Origin: Paramecium octaurelia
Taxonomy: Eukaryota > Ciliophora > Oligohymenophorea > Peniculida > Parameciidae
Assembly (NCBI GenBank): GCA_905182995.1
Contig: CAJJDP010000019.1
Location: forward strand, 647,600-711,599
DNA: 64,000 bases
Direction of reading: 5' to 3'
Notes under the pieces: model-generated
Seen by the model: the letters and a program-made list of their open reading frames with translations, nothing else
Told to the model about the DNA's origin: nothing
Databases searched by the model: none
Position numbers and translations under genes: made by a program
Shown: positions 12,500 through 25,904 of the stretch, one piece after another
How the letters are laid out: every line of letters starts with the position of its first letter
How positions within the stretch are numbered: position 1 is the first letter of the stretch

Positions 12500-14200
12500 A
12501 TGATTTAAAGCTAACCTTAACAATCTTAATTCTAGAGGAGAATGTAAAAAATTAAAGGGTTTCTAAATTCTGAATCGAATTTTTCTCCAGTGGAGGAAAG
12601 TATCGAGAGGAAAACTAGAACTCCACTTTTAACTCAATAGCAAATGTAAAGTTCGGACTTAAGCGATCATGACACACATTCTAATAATGTTGAGAATAAT
12701 CAAATTGGATTGAAGAATAACTGCTTCTTGGATGAATACACGTTGGGAGAGAAATTAGGAGAAGGAACAAATGGTATTGTGTGGTTGTGTTGGCCAAAGA
12801 AAGATGATTAGACGAAATACGCAGTTAAAGTTATTCCAACGGACGACGAGGAGATAATTAGTATGGTGAAATAAGCCTTTATCAATTCACAATTACTAAA
12901 AAGCCCGTTTATAGCGAAATGTTATAAATTGTTCATTGAATAAACAAAGTTATATTTGTTAATGGAATGGGTCCCTTGTTCTAATCTGGAGACCCTCCTG
13001 AAACAGAATCAGAAATTGAAAGAAAAACACGTGTAACAGATAGCATTGACATTGTTGAAGGCTGTGAAATGCTTGCACAAGGCAGGAGTCTGTCATCGAG
13101 ACATAAAACCAGACAACATTCAAGTTTGCATGTAAGTCGTACTCTTTATCCACTTAGGGATTACAAGATCAAGTTGATTGATTTTGGAGTTTCAAGAAGA
13201 TTTGTCACCATTAATTAAAATACATTAAGGTACAACCGGAATAAAATGATGACAATTACTGGGAATATTCATTACCGAGCACCGGAAATCTATAGAGATT
13301 ATGGTTATGATTCTTAAGTTGACTTATGGGCGATCGGTGTGGTGATATATTAATGTCTAACTGGAATATTACCTTATTCTTCTGAATACACTGGCGATCT
13401 AATTGAGATTCTGTCACAAAGGTATAATCTTTAAGTCTGATATAGAGAACCATCATTGGACCCATTCCACAAGTAGGTTTTCTTAGATTTGCCCACTAGT
13501 TGTAGAGACTTCATAAAGAGACTGATGATGTGGAATCCTTTAAAAAGATTGAATGCTTCAGGTATCTACCTGTTCTAACTTAGAGGCATTGAGGCACATT
13601 TGGGTTCCATCCTACACATTTCCAAACAAAATTAAAATTGTGAAAGATGATATTGATGTTAGTAAGAGCAGCCAAAACAGTGATCTGTACAACAAAACGC
13701 TGATAAATTCTGCAATGATGCTCAATTAGGAGTTAGCCAACACTCTGTTAAAGAGTAGGAGATTCGATGCAATTTAGGAGGAAGATACTCCAAAAGAGAT
13801 GAATAAGAGTTTGGAAGTGTCAATAAATGCGTGTAGCTATAATTAAGATAGTTTAAAATAGAGATTAGAATAATTTAAATTATTGTCTTCGACTTAGATA
13901 CATCAACGAATGGGGAACAAGAAGGAAACCATCAAGTACATCAACACGATAACCATTTTTGAGAGTGAGAACAGCATTAGCGATTTCAATTCTGGAATGG
14001 AGACTTCCATAAATGTTAGAAATTTGCAGGTACAAACTTCGAGTAAGAATGTGAAAGATTTGTTTGGACTAAATTTGTGTGAAAGTTAAGTCTCCTTGAC
14101 ACAGATTGAAGACATTCCTGAGAATAATAATATTCAATAGCTTCAGAGCAAACAGATTGATGCTGATCTTTTGTAATAGCTTACCTAATTTGAATAATGA
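12500..14200 (+). CDS. Serine/threonine protein kinase (CAMK-like fold)
   Basis: About 540 residues with introns at 13132-13157, 13422-13445 and 13562-13583. Kinase domain from about residue 75: GEGTNGIV loop, YAVKVI Lys, CHRDIKPDN, LIDFGVS, an activation segment ending HYRAPEIY, and VDLWAIGVVIYQCLTG. All catalytic residues are present, so it should be active. The roughly 190-residue C-terminal tail is polar, Gln/Asn/Ser-rich, with no recognised domain. General appearance is CAMK-like, but I cannot place the subfamily. Codon choice is slightly more GC-rich than in neighbours, with many ttg/aag codons. Confidence 0.88.
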
Positions 14201-14285
14201 AATGATTATATTTTTATAAGTCACTATTTTAATAATATATATTGTTAAGATTAAAATGAAAAGTTCAAGAAAATAACCCCAAAAA

Positions 14286-15020
14286 ATGAAAGCCTTCAAT
14301 ATCCTCCATCTTGAACATGTAGCAAATCGAATTGATCAATTACTCAATCCTACTTAAAGAGAGTAATTTACATAGGTGAGACAAATCAAACCAGGAATCA
14401 AATTTGTCATCAACAATAAATTGACTCCCTATAAGCATAGACAATCAGTCTTTGAATAAATTCAATCTTCTCGTTCCAGTATCATTCAAACTCAGGATAG
14501 ATAAAGAAAGTCAAATAACAGCTCTTCTAAAAGTTCATCTTTTTTGGAAAAAAAAATAAATTAATTAAAAAAAGAACTGGGTGATTTGCAAAAGGCTCGA
14601 CTATTTGAAAAAAATAAACCCATTCATTCTGTTCACAAGATGGCCCTCTATAACAATCTCTAAGAAATCCAATAGGATCATAAATTATTGATTATAGACA
14701 AGAAACCGTAATCAGCTAGAAAAATTGTCGATAAATCAATAGAAGAATTAAACGGGCCTTTTAAAAAGAAACCCTAATAACATATGTTTTTACAGAATTT
14801 AGTAATCGAAAACTCCTCAAATCAACTAGAACCATCTGTTATTAGCATTCCCAGTCCAGAAATAAAAGCAAAGATTAAAGTAATTCCTTCGCAATAAAGG
14901 AGTGTTAGTTAAGGTTTGATAACCTAATAAAAAAGACCTATAAAGATATGGAACAACGATCTCATTGAATTCAAAGGTTGGGACGTTGAAGAGGAGGATG
15001 ATTACTTAAGATTAGGATGA
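14286..15020 (+). CDS. Unrecognised basic hydrophilic protein (244 aa)
   Basis: A single exon from ATG 14286 to TGA 15018, with many TAA/TAG glutamines. The protein is rich in Lys, Gln, Ser and Ile, lacks a signal peptide or membrane segment, has a short coiled-coil-like stretch (SSFLEKKINQLKKELGDL) near residue 85, and ends in an acidic tail with a Trp (FKGWDVEEEDDYLRLG). No domain recognised. It sits 86 bp after the kinase and 24 bp before proteasome alpha-4 on the same strand. Confidence 0.7.
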
Positions 15021-15043
15021 ATTTTAATATTATTTTTTTAAAT

Positions 15044-15802
15044 AATGTCATACGACACAGCACTCACAGTATTTTCTCCAGATGGTTAATTATTTTAAGT
15101 GGAATATGCTATGGAAGCAGTTAAGAGAGGTCTCTGCTGCGTTGGAGTAAGAGGAAAAGATGCTATAATATTGGGAGTAGAAAAGAAAGCAGCATCAAAA
15201 TTGCAAGATGTTAAAACAATCAAGAAAGTATACCAATTGGGTACTTTAAGCATTTAATATCCGTCTAGATCACAATCTTTGTATGACCTTTTCTGGGTTG
15301 AATGCAGATGCAAGAATCTTGGCAAATCAAACTAGATTGTAATGTTAGCAATACAAGATCTATTACGAGGATGATCCTTCTGTTGATTTTATTGCCAAAT
15401 TTACCAGTCAACAATAGCAAAAGTTCACTTAAAGAGGAGGTGCTAGACCCTATGGAATTTCAACTCTGATTGCAGGATTTAGTAATAATAAACCAAAACT
15501 CTTTTAAACTGATCCTTCAGGAGCTTGTTCAGAATGGAAGGCCACCTCATTGGGGAAGAGTGCCAAATAAGTGAAGGACTTCTTAGAGAAACATTGGAGA
15601 GAAGGATTGCATGAGAAGGATGCTCTTTTACTTACTACTAAAGTATGTTTATTGATTTGATCAAATAAAATAGGCTCTGATGGATGTGGTTGAGAGTGGC
15701 AACAAAAATATCGAATTATGTGTTATTAGAAAGAATGAATGTTGGTTTTTGAATGAAAATGAGGTTGAAGAGTTAACTAAGATAACAGCCTAATTATAAT
15801 GA
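15044..15802 (+). CDS. PSMA7: 20S proteasome subunit alpha-4 (alpha type 7)
   Basis: About 232 residues after removing introns 15241-15268 and 15643-15673. Alpha-ring subunit of the 20S proteasome; structural, controlling gate and regulator docking, without a catalytic Thr. Seen: N-terminal alpha-signature YDTALTVFSPDGQLFQVEYA, EKKAASKLQD, FSGLNADARIL, RPYGISTLIAGF, QTDPSGACSEWKA and the terminal NIELCVIRKNE. The SYD-TVFSPDG start and VEYAMEAVKRG match alpha-4/PSMA7 better than other alpha types. Starts 24 bp after the previous stop codon, showing how short the untranslated regions are. Confidence 0.94.
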
Positions 15803-16144
15803 ATTGATATGATCATGTTATTGAGAACAAAAATTCATCTTTATCTACTTATGTATGTTTCTTCAAATTAATTAAAAAATTAAATTTTCGCTTAATTAAT
15901 AATTCTAATTTGAGTTGACCATTTTTGATGTTTGTTTTCTAAATCAACAGGTTCGCCAGAATCGATTAAGTTTGATATACATTTTGTCTTGTGCCGAATT
16001 CTCAATAATAATCAAATTGTCTCTCAAATTTACTTACATTATCTACTGAATCATATTGCCATAAATTTAATCTAAGAAAATGTTTTTATAATTAGAAAAT
16101 GATTACAGTTTTCAATAATTTTGAAATTAGAAATATTATAATTA
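15803..16144. other. Intergenic spacer
   Basis: 342 bp AT-rich spacer; no coding or RNA signal seen. Confidence 0.6.
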
Positions 16145-17747
16145 ATGAAATAAGAGTCTTGGGATGATTTGCATTTAGCAAATGAAAAATCTATCACAAA
16201 AATTCTAGAGCCAGGTGAGCATGTTTTATTTTCAAGTTTGCTCTACAAATTTAATGAAGTCAATAAAAGATAAGAAAGAACGATTCTCATTACAACTCAT
16301 AATCTATATAATCTATCAAAATTGACGGTAAAGAGAAAAATCCCAATTAGAAGAGTCTATGCCATAACCATTGGTTTGATTGGAACAGAATTTGTAGTGC
16401 ATGTCCCTGAAGAATATGATTATCGATACTCAAGTTCAGAAAGAAGAGATTATGCCGTACTGAGCATAATCAAAGCTTATTGCTAATAAAACAAAGGAGC
16501 TGCACTTCCAATATTCTACAAAGATGAACTCACTCTCACAGCCTACACAACTACAAAAGTTGATAAAAAAAAGGGAATCAATAGGTTACCAACAACTGGA
16601 TCAGAATTGATGAACGAGGAATAATTCAGAAAGAGATTAGATTCCTAGACTGAAGAACGATTACAAACCAGAGCAAAGACATCGACATTGTATGCAAAAT
16701 AGAAAGGAGAAGTTGTTACCATAGATGATTTTGACTTAATCAAAGTATTGGGCAGAGGAGCATATGGTAAAGTGATGTTAGTAGAGAAAAAGAGCGACAA
16801 GTAATATTATGCTATGAAATCCATTCGCAAAGAAGATGTAGCAGATCCTGAATAATTGGAGCACACTAAGACTGAAAGGATAGTTTTATAACACGTAAAT
16901 CATCCATTTTTGGTCTCTTTGAATTGGGCATTTTAGACACCTGAAAAACTATTCTTTGTGACTCAATTCATGAAAGGGGGTGAATTGTTTTAACATCTAA
17001 AACATGTTAAAAGATTTGAAGAGAATAGAACTAAATTTTATGTCTCTGAAATTGTAAATGCTTATCTTTATTTTTCAATAGATTTTGGCATTAGAACATT
17101 TGCACACAAAAAACATTATATATAGAGACTTAAAACCAGAAAATGTCCTATTAGATGATCAAGGTCATGTTTGTTTGACAGATTTTGGAATGTCTAAGAT
17201 ATTAAAAACAAATGAGTTGGCTAAATCATTCTGTGGCACTCCTGAGTACTTGGCTCCTGAAATTCTTCTAGAGACTGGTCATTCAATGGCAGCAGATTGG
17301 TGGGCATTGGGCATACTCACCTATGAGATGTTGTATGCACTACCTCCATTTTATAACAAAAATCAAGATCTAATGTTTAAATAGATTTAAACTAAGGATA
17401 TTAGTTTTCCAACTACCCCTTAGATTTCTAATGAAGCAAAAGATTTTATCCAGAAAGTAATACTACTTCTCTAATTTTAATAGTTAACAATTAAGGATGC
17501 AAAGCAAAGATTAGGATACAATAAAACTGAAGATATAAAAAATCATCCCTGGTTTAAGGGAGTGAATTGGGATAAATTGTTAAAGAAGGAGGTCGAAGCT
17601 CCTTTTAAACCATAAATATAAGGCGATGCATGGCTTGAAAATTTCGACAAATAGTTTACTGCTGAAGAAGCAATAAACTCTTATGCGCCTGAAAACAATT
17701 TAGTCAATTAGGATGAATTCAAAGAGTTTGACTATTATTAAAAATGA
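16145..17747 (+). CDS. AGC-family protein kinase with N-terminal PH-like region
   Basis: About 515 residues; introns 17054-17081 and 17457-17483. Residues about 15-120 look like a PH or TH1-type lipid-binding fold ([32 protein letters not shown]). The kinase starts near residue 195: [18 protein letters not shown], the AGC-typical [16 protein letters not shown], activation loop [13 protein letters not shown] with a PDK1-type Thr, and [15 protein letters not shown]. The C-terminal extension ends in a hydrophobic motif, FKEFDYY, as in S6K/AKT/SGK. PH-like region plus hydrophobic motif suggests an AKT/SGK-like membrane-recruited kinase. Convergent with the next gene, only 24 bp between stop codons. 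Confidence 0.9.
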
Positions 17748-17771
17748 AATATATATTAAGTAGAAATTGAA

Positions 17772-19249
<1,478 letters not shown>

Positions 19250-19291
19250 TATGTAATATTTAATATATTTTTATATTTTTCAATGAATGCT

Positions 19292-19806
19292 TCAATAATT
19301 TAAAGTGGTTTCTGGGCCGATGAATGTGTATTAATAGAATCCTCCTGCTTCGTTGAAATATTTCTTAAAGATGTCATCCTTCACCAAAAGTGCTTCTTGC
19401 TAAGCTTGATAGATCATTTCTAATTACCTCACTCTACTCGATAACAAACCACAATAATAAGGGGTAGAATAGCATTAAAGAATTCCAGAAAATAGATCCA
19501 ATATGCCACCATTAGCCATAATATCTAGATTACTTTAACAATCTACTTGTATTCCCAATTATCATATGTGGTGATTCCTTCCATTTAATAGGCACTATAG
19601 TGAGGATGTCCCATACCCTACCCAGTTTTGGCAACATTGTCTGGGAGATAATATAATTTGAAGTGCACAGGAGGAGCAATCTCTTAGGGTGACCCTGAAT
19701 TACATAAAATTGAATCCTTACCTACTAAGGCTCTACTGGCTGGATCATGATGGTAATATCGCGATTATTTTGATAAAATTTGAGCATTCCTCAATAATCT
19801 CTTCAT
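19292..19806 (-). CDS. Small mitochondrial-type inner membrane protein (145 aa)
   Basis: Four exons joined by introns 19400-19427, 19525-19546 and 19695-19721. The N-terminus MKRLLRNAQILSKQSRYY is basic and lacks acids, like a mitochondrial targeting peptide. Then come a soluble stretch with LYYLPDNVAKTG, a Trp-rich segment (YYGQWWHIGSIFWNSL) and one hydrophobic span (MLFYPLLLWFVI), followed by a charged C-terminus ending TTLNY. The layout resembles small accessory subunits of respiratory complexes; which one cannot be told, and it may be ciliate-specific. It lies 42 bp upstream of the MEKK gene on the same strand. Confidence 0.72.
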
Positions 19807-20431
19807 TTGTTTTATTAAAAGAAAATATTAATAATTTTATATCATCCCATTTCTAAGTAATTTTAATTTAGAAGCAACATAAAAAGTCTAATCTTTGATA
19901 TTCAACAGACTGTTCCTACTATGTCTATTCAATGCGTATCATTGATTTTCAGTTTTCTGAAAAAATGCTTACTTTTCTTAAACTCTTCCTTCTGTTATAA
20001 ATTAATCTAATATATATCTCATTTTGATTTACACTAATAGCTTGATGCAGATACTTTTAATTTTTTAAATCGTATATTTACTTGGTAGTTTGAAAATACT
20101 TTCTAAATTAAATGTAAGAATGATATCGAATCTTATACTTCATTAATTCAAAAGAACCCACCTAATATTGTTTTATTTTTATATTTCTTAATCTCTTCAA
20201 GGATGGGATCTTTATTCATTATTATTCTTGCATTTCATTTTGTATTAATTTAAATTTGTATTCCATTTACTGACATTATTCAAATTCGTTTACTTTTAAT
20301 TATTAAAAGTTCTAAATAATTAGATACATAAAATCTTAACAAATAAATTTATTAAGGAAGCCTTCTAATCGAGAAATATGTAAGAATAAAAAGTAAATTA
20401 CAAATAAATCTTAAATAACATTTATTTAGAA
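19807..20431. other. Spacer with a possible small minus-strand gene
   Basis: On the minus strand an ATG at about 20217 opens MNKDPILEEIKKYKNKTIL and protein-like pieces continue to about 19740 (VEYQRLDFLCCFQIKITQKW), but joining them needs several uncertain introns and the last piece overlaps the first exon of the neighbouring gene in another frame. It may be a small gene, a relic, or chance. The 20220-20431 part shows nothing. Confidence 0.3.
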
Positions 20432-21029
20432 TCATTTTCTGATAAAACTTTTGATAGTTTGAAATGGTCTTGTATTATTTCTGTATTAGGGTAACAATTA
20501 TTGACAAATAGTACTATTGAGATCTGATGCTAATGGTGGTTTCTTTGCAGATCTTCTTTCAGGACTTTAAGTATAAACATAATTTTGATGAATTTATATT
20601 GGCTTGATCAGAGAGTCTAATGTAATTTTAATAAATGATACCATTTTAATCAATATAAAATGGAGACTTGATTTCAGGGAGCATCCAATTTTGATTTTTG
20701 CATCCTTTCTACGGACTAAAATTCTCTTGCTGTAATTTTGATTTTCCTTTTTATTTATTTTAAACAGAGACAGCAACAATTTTATCATTATGTAAGGATA
20801 AGTTCTTTGCTCTAGTAATTTTGTAATTAGTATCAAACAAATTGAAATTTTCTGTATCAAACATACTTCTGATGTCTTAATCTTGAGGATCTCTACTTTG
20901 AGTTCTTTGAGGACTAATCGAAATCGAATGTTTAACGGTGACTTGAGTTTTTTTGGTTGGACTCTAATTCTAATTCTAATTTTAATTGCCAAACATAGTA
21001 ATATTTTTATTTGCATAAGGAGTTTCCAT
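20432..21029 (-). CDS. Unrecognised polar protein (190 aa)
   Basis: Two exons, intron 20617-20641. It begins METPYANKNITMFG, followed by an (Asn-Gln)n run encoded by alternating aat/tag/taa codons, then Ser/Thr/Pro/Gln-rich low-complexity sequence with SP and TP dipeptides (SPTKKTQ, ISISPQRTQ, QSPERR) that could be phosphorylated by proline-directed kinases. No domain, signal peptide or membrane segment. A long ORF in another frame of the same strand is a shadow. It starts 41 bp after the stop of the upstream gene. Confidence 0.68.
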
Positions 21030-21069
21030 TGTTTGTGTGAGTTAGAGGAATTTTAATTTCCTGGCTTTA

Positions 21070-21725
21070 TCAGTCAGCGTAGTTATTTCTATGAATGGCA
21101 AACTCTTATATTAAAGAAATCTCTAATTTCTTTCTAAACTTGACGCGAATAGCCTCTCTACATTTTCGAGCTTTGATTAATGGTAAACTATAAGGTTAGA
21201 GCAATGTTATCTAATTTAATTTAAGCAATTACTTGTTTAGAAGCATAATGTCATAAAGTTTCCAAAAATCATTATCATAAAATTAAAACAACGTTCGATT
21301 TTATTAACTATTCAATTACCATGAAGGCACTGATCTCTTCATCTAAATTTGTGTGTTATCCTCATTTTATTGAGTTGCTTGCATCTCACATCTTTTATGT
21401 ACTTTATTTAGTATAACAGCAAAATTCTATGCCTTGTAATTGAGAATATCTCGGATGCTCAAGACGTAATTAATGGCACTTTAATTCTTACACTTCTCAA
21501 TTAACTCTGACACTCTGATCTAGAATCGGTGGAACAGTCTGCTTGTTAACAAAATAATTAAAACTTTTTATCATGATCCTGAAGTTAATAATATTTGTAT
21601 TTATCAACTAGTTGAGGTATTGTTGTTTATAAATCATTGTCTTTTTGATCAATAAATAGTTAGATTCCTCTAAAGATAACATCCAAATCATCTGGATTAA
21701 CTTCATTCAATTTATTTATTTCCAT
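21070..21725 (-). CDS. Unrecognised helical protein (210 aa)
   Basis: Starts MEINKLNEVNPDDLDVIF. One intron (21542-21564, or three bases longer at its 3' end) links the first 60 residues to a helical, Leu/Ile/Lys-rich remainder (ELIEKCKNQSAINYVLSI, ILNYKAQNFAVILNKV) ending NNYAD before TGA 21070. No recognisable domain. It is divergently arranged with the next gene, only 5 bp separating the two ATGs; either a shared minimal promoter or a misplaced start would explain this. Confidence 0.65.
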
Positions 21726-21730
21726 TTTAT

Positions 21731-22072
21731 ATGAAATAAAAACTTTATAAATGGATCACTCTTGACGACCTACGACAAGGCGATATTTCCATTTATCTTT
21801 AATTGTATCAAAACGAACCTAAAAATTATGGAGAGTGGCAAACCATTTAAGGCACAGACATCTTGTCCAAGAATAAGAAGCAAATACAACTATCATACCA
21901 TTAACCCATTGTAAATGATTCAATTTATTCAATCATCGGAGTAGCATATTATGATGAAAAAGATAACACTTTAAAAATTATAGTAGAACATTTAAATGAA
22001 TTATTTGACTTTGACATTGAATTGCATCAATATACATATGAATAAATATAAAAATTAGCTAAATAACAATGA
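21731..22072 (+). CDS. Unrecognised small protein (113 aa)
   Basis: Single exon, MKQKLYKWITLDDLRQGD to TGA 22070. Predicted globular, mixed alpha/beta, with WITLDDLRQGDISIY near the start and an aromatic/acidic second half (IIGVAYYDEKDNTL, NELFDFDIELH). No signal peptide or membrane segment. I do not recognise the family. Codon use and absence of TGA across 113 codons support coding. It is transcribed away from the previous gene with a 5-bp gap between start codons. Confidence 0.62.
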
Positions 22073-22386
22073 ATATATGTTATTAAGTACCAATATTATG
22101 CTTATAATGCACATAAGATTTTCATTACATATGTTATAATCTTGAGCGATTCTCATTGTCACAAACGAGCTAAATTACTCAATTATATTAAATACACTAA
22201 TATATAATATTTTTATAAATTACATAAATCATTGATGAATACATATCTGCTGATATCATATCGAATTATGACAAGTGTTTAAAGATATCAAATTAAGTAA
22301 AACTAACTCTTATAATATAATCATTTTAAAAAGAAAGAAAATATATTTAACAATCTACAATTATAAATTTTGAATGTAATTTTTAT
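22073..22386. other. Intergenic spacer between convergent genes
   Basis: 314 bp, AT-rich with runs of T and A that may serve as 3' processing sites; no gene seen. Confidence 0.6.
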
Positions 22387-24709
22387 TCATTTCTTACCTT
22401 TTTTATCACCCTTTTCATCCTCTGGTTTGGGACCAATACCAAGTAAATTATCTCTGAATTTTTAGTACTCATTTTCAAAGTTTGCTATTTCATCTAAGAC
22501 TTTTGTCTATTCTGAATAATTATAATTATACATCGCCAGATTGCTTTGTTTCTTTAACAGGTTAAGCCTGGATTTCTTTTTCATTTTGTTATTTTGCTTA
22601 TTATTCTCGTATTTTAAATCTCTCAGAATAGTAATTTACTCTTTTGACTTCTCTATCCCAAAACGATCTCATTGCTTTGACTTCATTTCCTTAATCTTTA
22701 CACAAACTTTATGGAAATTCAAGGAGATGCAAAGTACCATCTGAATCACCTATAGCTACAATATGAGCCATATTGTCATTGAATTTTAATGATGTGATTG
22801 CACAAGCAACAACTTAGAATTAAATTGTCCATTTATGAGATTAATCCAACATATCCCAAACATCCAAATTACCATCAGTCTTTCCAATGATAATGACACC
22901 AGCACGATAAGGAGAGAATCCACCACAAGTAATGTGGGCTCCTTTCATAATGAGACTTTCAAATATTGGGAAGGTGACATTGTGTTTCCAAACACAAAAA
23001 TTGAAATCATGTAATGTTAGTAGTACATCTTCAAAGAATGGACTTACATCCAGAGCAATAGGTGGTCTCATACTTCGCTATTATTACCAAATAGCTGACA
23101 CCAATTGATTCTTTTGTCCTTCCTCCCCTTGTTTTTCTCCCCAATCTAAAATAAAGACTTCGCCTTCATCTGATGTGCCTGATAAAGTAGGAGTTTTTTA
23201 ATCTATTTCAATTGATTTGAGAAATTACTTTTCCTGAATTAAATTTATCCTCCACCCATCACTCCTCCTCCTTCAGGTCTATACAATTAGATTCCATATG
23301 TAGCCTTCCAAGGAATGGTTGAAATCTAGTCGATAAATAGAAAATAAAATACATCTTATTATGTCTTTTTACTGTCTTTGTCAATCAATCTAGTGTCCCA
23401 GAATAGAATTTAACCATCAGAACTAATACTTGCAAATTGATATGTTTCTTAGGAGGAAGTAAGTATAAGGTGATTGAAATGCTTCTTATCAAATTCCATT
23501 CCAATCGGAAACCATTTCACAGCCAAAACAAAATTTTTGTGAGATGCAACTTATTTTCTCAATACTTCATTAGATGACCCAGCTTAATATGATGCTGGGT
23601 CTTAAAGAGCTGATACCATTTTAGGTTGCAATTCTTGAATTTCATCTTAAAAATAGTGAGAATTTGATGAATACTTCGTTCTTATTTAGTTTTTTAGGTT
23701 TTTTTGGATGCAAAAACAGAGAGTGCAGTGCCACTTAGATCCCACAACATAACTTAACCGTTGATAGTGCCACCAATAATTATATTTGGATCCTTGGGAT
23801 TGAATTCGAAAGAGAGAATCTCAAGGGGAGACTACAGTAGGAGTACTGGTTCAATTGAATGAATATCTTCGAAATCCCAGAACACTATAAGTGATTTATG
23901 AGATTTCAATTGATAGATGGCTCTTTCTTCAAATATAAGGTTTTCAACGAAAGATTCAGCGACAATATACTTGGATTTGATTGCTTAACTAGTGGGTTGG
24001 AATTGAATGCATTATATTTTTTTGCCTTTGCAATTTAGATAACTGAAACTTTTGATTTCTTTGATCACATTAGTAAGTTCAGCATTTTAATCTTAAATTA
24101 GTTGTGTGAATTTATGGTACCTCCATTTTGTTCTGAAAGAGGCAAGACATTGAAATCGTCTTAATATATGTCAATGGTTTCATTTGATTACAACGCTTCC
24201 TCCATCAATGGATAAACTGTCTCTAAGAATTTAAGCAATTTAAAATCTTCGTCTGGCTGTTCTTGTCTTTCATCTCCCTCGTCTACTTGCAAAGCTTTAT
24301 TTATTTTTCTATTCCAAACAGTCTAAGAACTGGCATCCTGAAAAGGATTGCATCCCTGAATCCCCATTTCAATGACCTTATTTTTGACAAGTTGTAGTGG
24401 ATCCTTCTCTAGAGCCTTGATTTCTCCTGTTCTCTCAGATGTCTCCTAATCGCTGAATTTGAATGTCAAACTAAATATTTTATAAAGACTTACCCAAACT
24501 CCTTTCTCTTTTTAATAAATTACATCCTGATGAGAGGTCTGTCTTTCACTGTGAAAGATTGGATCTCCTAAATTGTGTCTTCTTCATGATCTGTTTTATA
24601 GGGTCTGGGTTCAAGCGGCTTCTCTTCCACAAAGTCGTCATCTGAAAGATCTTGTTGGAAGTAGTGAATAGTAATACATACCTTCTGGATCACTTGGGTC
24701 ATTACTCAT
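22387..24709 (-). CDS. Axonemal dynein intermediate chain, WD40 (WDR63/DNAI3-like)
   Basis: About 740 residues, several short introns (first at 24651-24681). WD40 intermediate chains anchor axonemal dyneins. Seen: an acidic N-terminus (MSNDPSDPE, DLSDDDFVEE), propeller blades including PNIIIGGTINGQVMLWD, FASISSDGKILFWDTRL, RPPIALDVSPFFEDVLLTL and VIIIGKTDGNLDVWDML, and a lysine-rich C-terminus ending KGDKKGKK. The blade with GTINGQVMLWD and the RPPIALDVSPFF segment resemble WDR63 (IC140 of inner-arm dynein I1) more than IC69 or IC78; that subfamily call is from memory of family features and not certain. Likely role: ciliary beating. Confidence 0.82.
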
Positions 24710-24897
24710 TAATAATATGAATATTAAACTAATTAGTGGGATTGCAAAATCATTAATTTTGATTTGCATACTTAGCATTAACTAATATTGAGCATCTCGG
24801 GAATCTTATTTCAGATAGTTGTTTTGAAATGGAAAGAACATGAATAAATCATCACTTAGGTGTTGTTGACAGTATCAATAGGAATTATTTTAAAGGA

Positions 24898-25859
24898 TGT
24901 TTTTATTAATTTTAAAAATATTTGATTTATTTCGTTAGAATAGAGGCAAAGAGAAATTCGATTGCTTGAAATTGAAATATCGATCAAATGCTCCTATAGA
25001 AATATTCAATGACGAAGTAAGAATAAAATAGGTGATAATTAATTTAATTGGAAATTCATTCGAATTCGCAGTAGAAGGGAGTATAACAGTAAGTGTTAGA
25101 GATCAAATGATGGAACTTTGGAGATTCAATATCAAATACCGGCTTAAGAATTCAAAAAGAGGATAAAAAGATATTTATCAAGGCATTTGGTAGATTGGAG
25201 GATGATGAAAAAAATTAATTCAAATAGATCAGATGTGGATTATGATTATTAATAAGTAATATGATATGTGAGTCTCTTTCAACCAATAAGGCTGGCATAA
25301 AAATAGATTTGGAATTTTATTGAGACAGTTCTTTTTCATTCGAAATAGATTTATAAGACTGAATTTGGCACTTCGTTATTTGTGACAACGAGAGTAATAA
25401 TGAGGAAGACAATCTAGTGGACGATGAAACCTAGCCTCAGACCTAACGTATTAATTCAAATCAAGCATTTAGATAGAGAGAATTATATTTATTGATGATA
25501 ATCAATCTAATACTGAAGTTTTGATAAGGCTATTTAATAAAAAGGGAATAAATAAAATTGACTATTCAAATTATTGTTAAATGCCTTAAAAGTTTTAGAT
25601 GAGTGGAATAAGAATCATATATGTTATAGAGTTATTCTCTTACAGATTGAAATGCCTATTATTGATGGTCTCAGCACATCCAAGATGCTTAAATAGTATG
25701 TGTATGACACGATGGCTATGATGACCATTCTTATTGCAGTGGGCGGAATATGGATTACAGATGAAACAATAAATTCTAAATTATGGATTTGCAGACGATG
25801 ATGAATAGCAATTAAAAATCAGAGACATTGAGGAGATCATTACTCGTTATCCACAATGA
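24898..25859 (+). pseudogene. Decayed hybrid histidine kinase with receiver domain
   Basis: Recognisable pieces in order but broken: an N-box (RIKQVIINLIGNSFEF near 25020), a G-box region (NTGLRIQKEDKKIFIKAFG, then CGL-stop-LLISNM where the usual GLGL glycine codon is now TGA at 25243), SSFSFEIDL near 25330, and a receiver start IIFIDDNQSNTEVL with a later IEMPIIDGLSTSKML. Frame changes occur near 25130 and 25600, and the receiver's phospho-acceptor LLD triplet before IEMP is not recovered. No sensor or His-box region lies upstream, so it is 5'-truncated as well. Paramecium has families of such hybrid kinases; this is probably a dead copy left after gene or genome duplication. Confidence 0.8.
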
Positions 25860-25904
25860 TTTAATTTTTATTAAAATACTAATTAAATTTAAAATTATCG
25901 TTAG

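Noticed and set aside
20594-21016. 140-residue basic minus-strand ORF
   Set aside because: Out-of-frame shadow of the Asn/Gln-rich gene at 20432-21029; Ile/Lys/Arg-rich composition reflects alternate reading of its codons.
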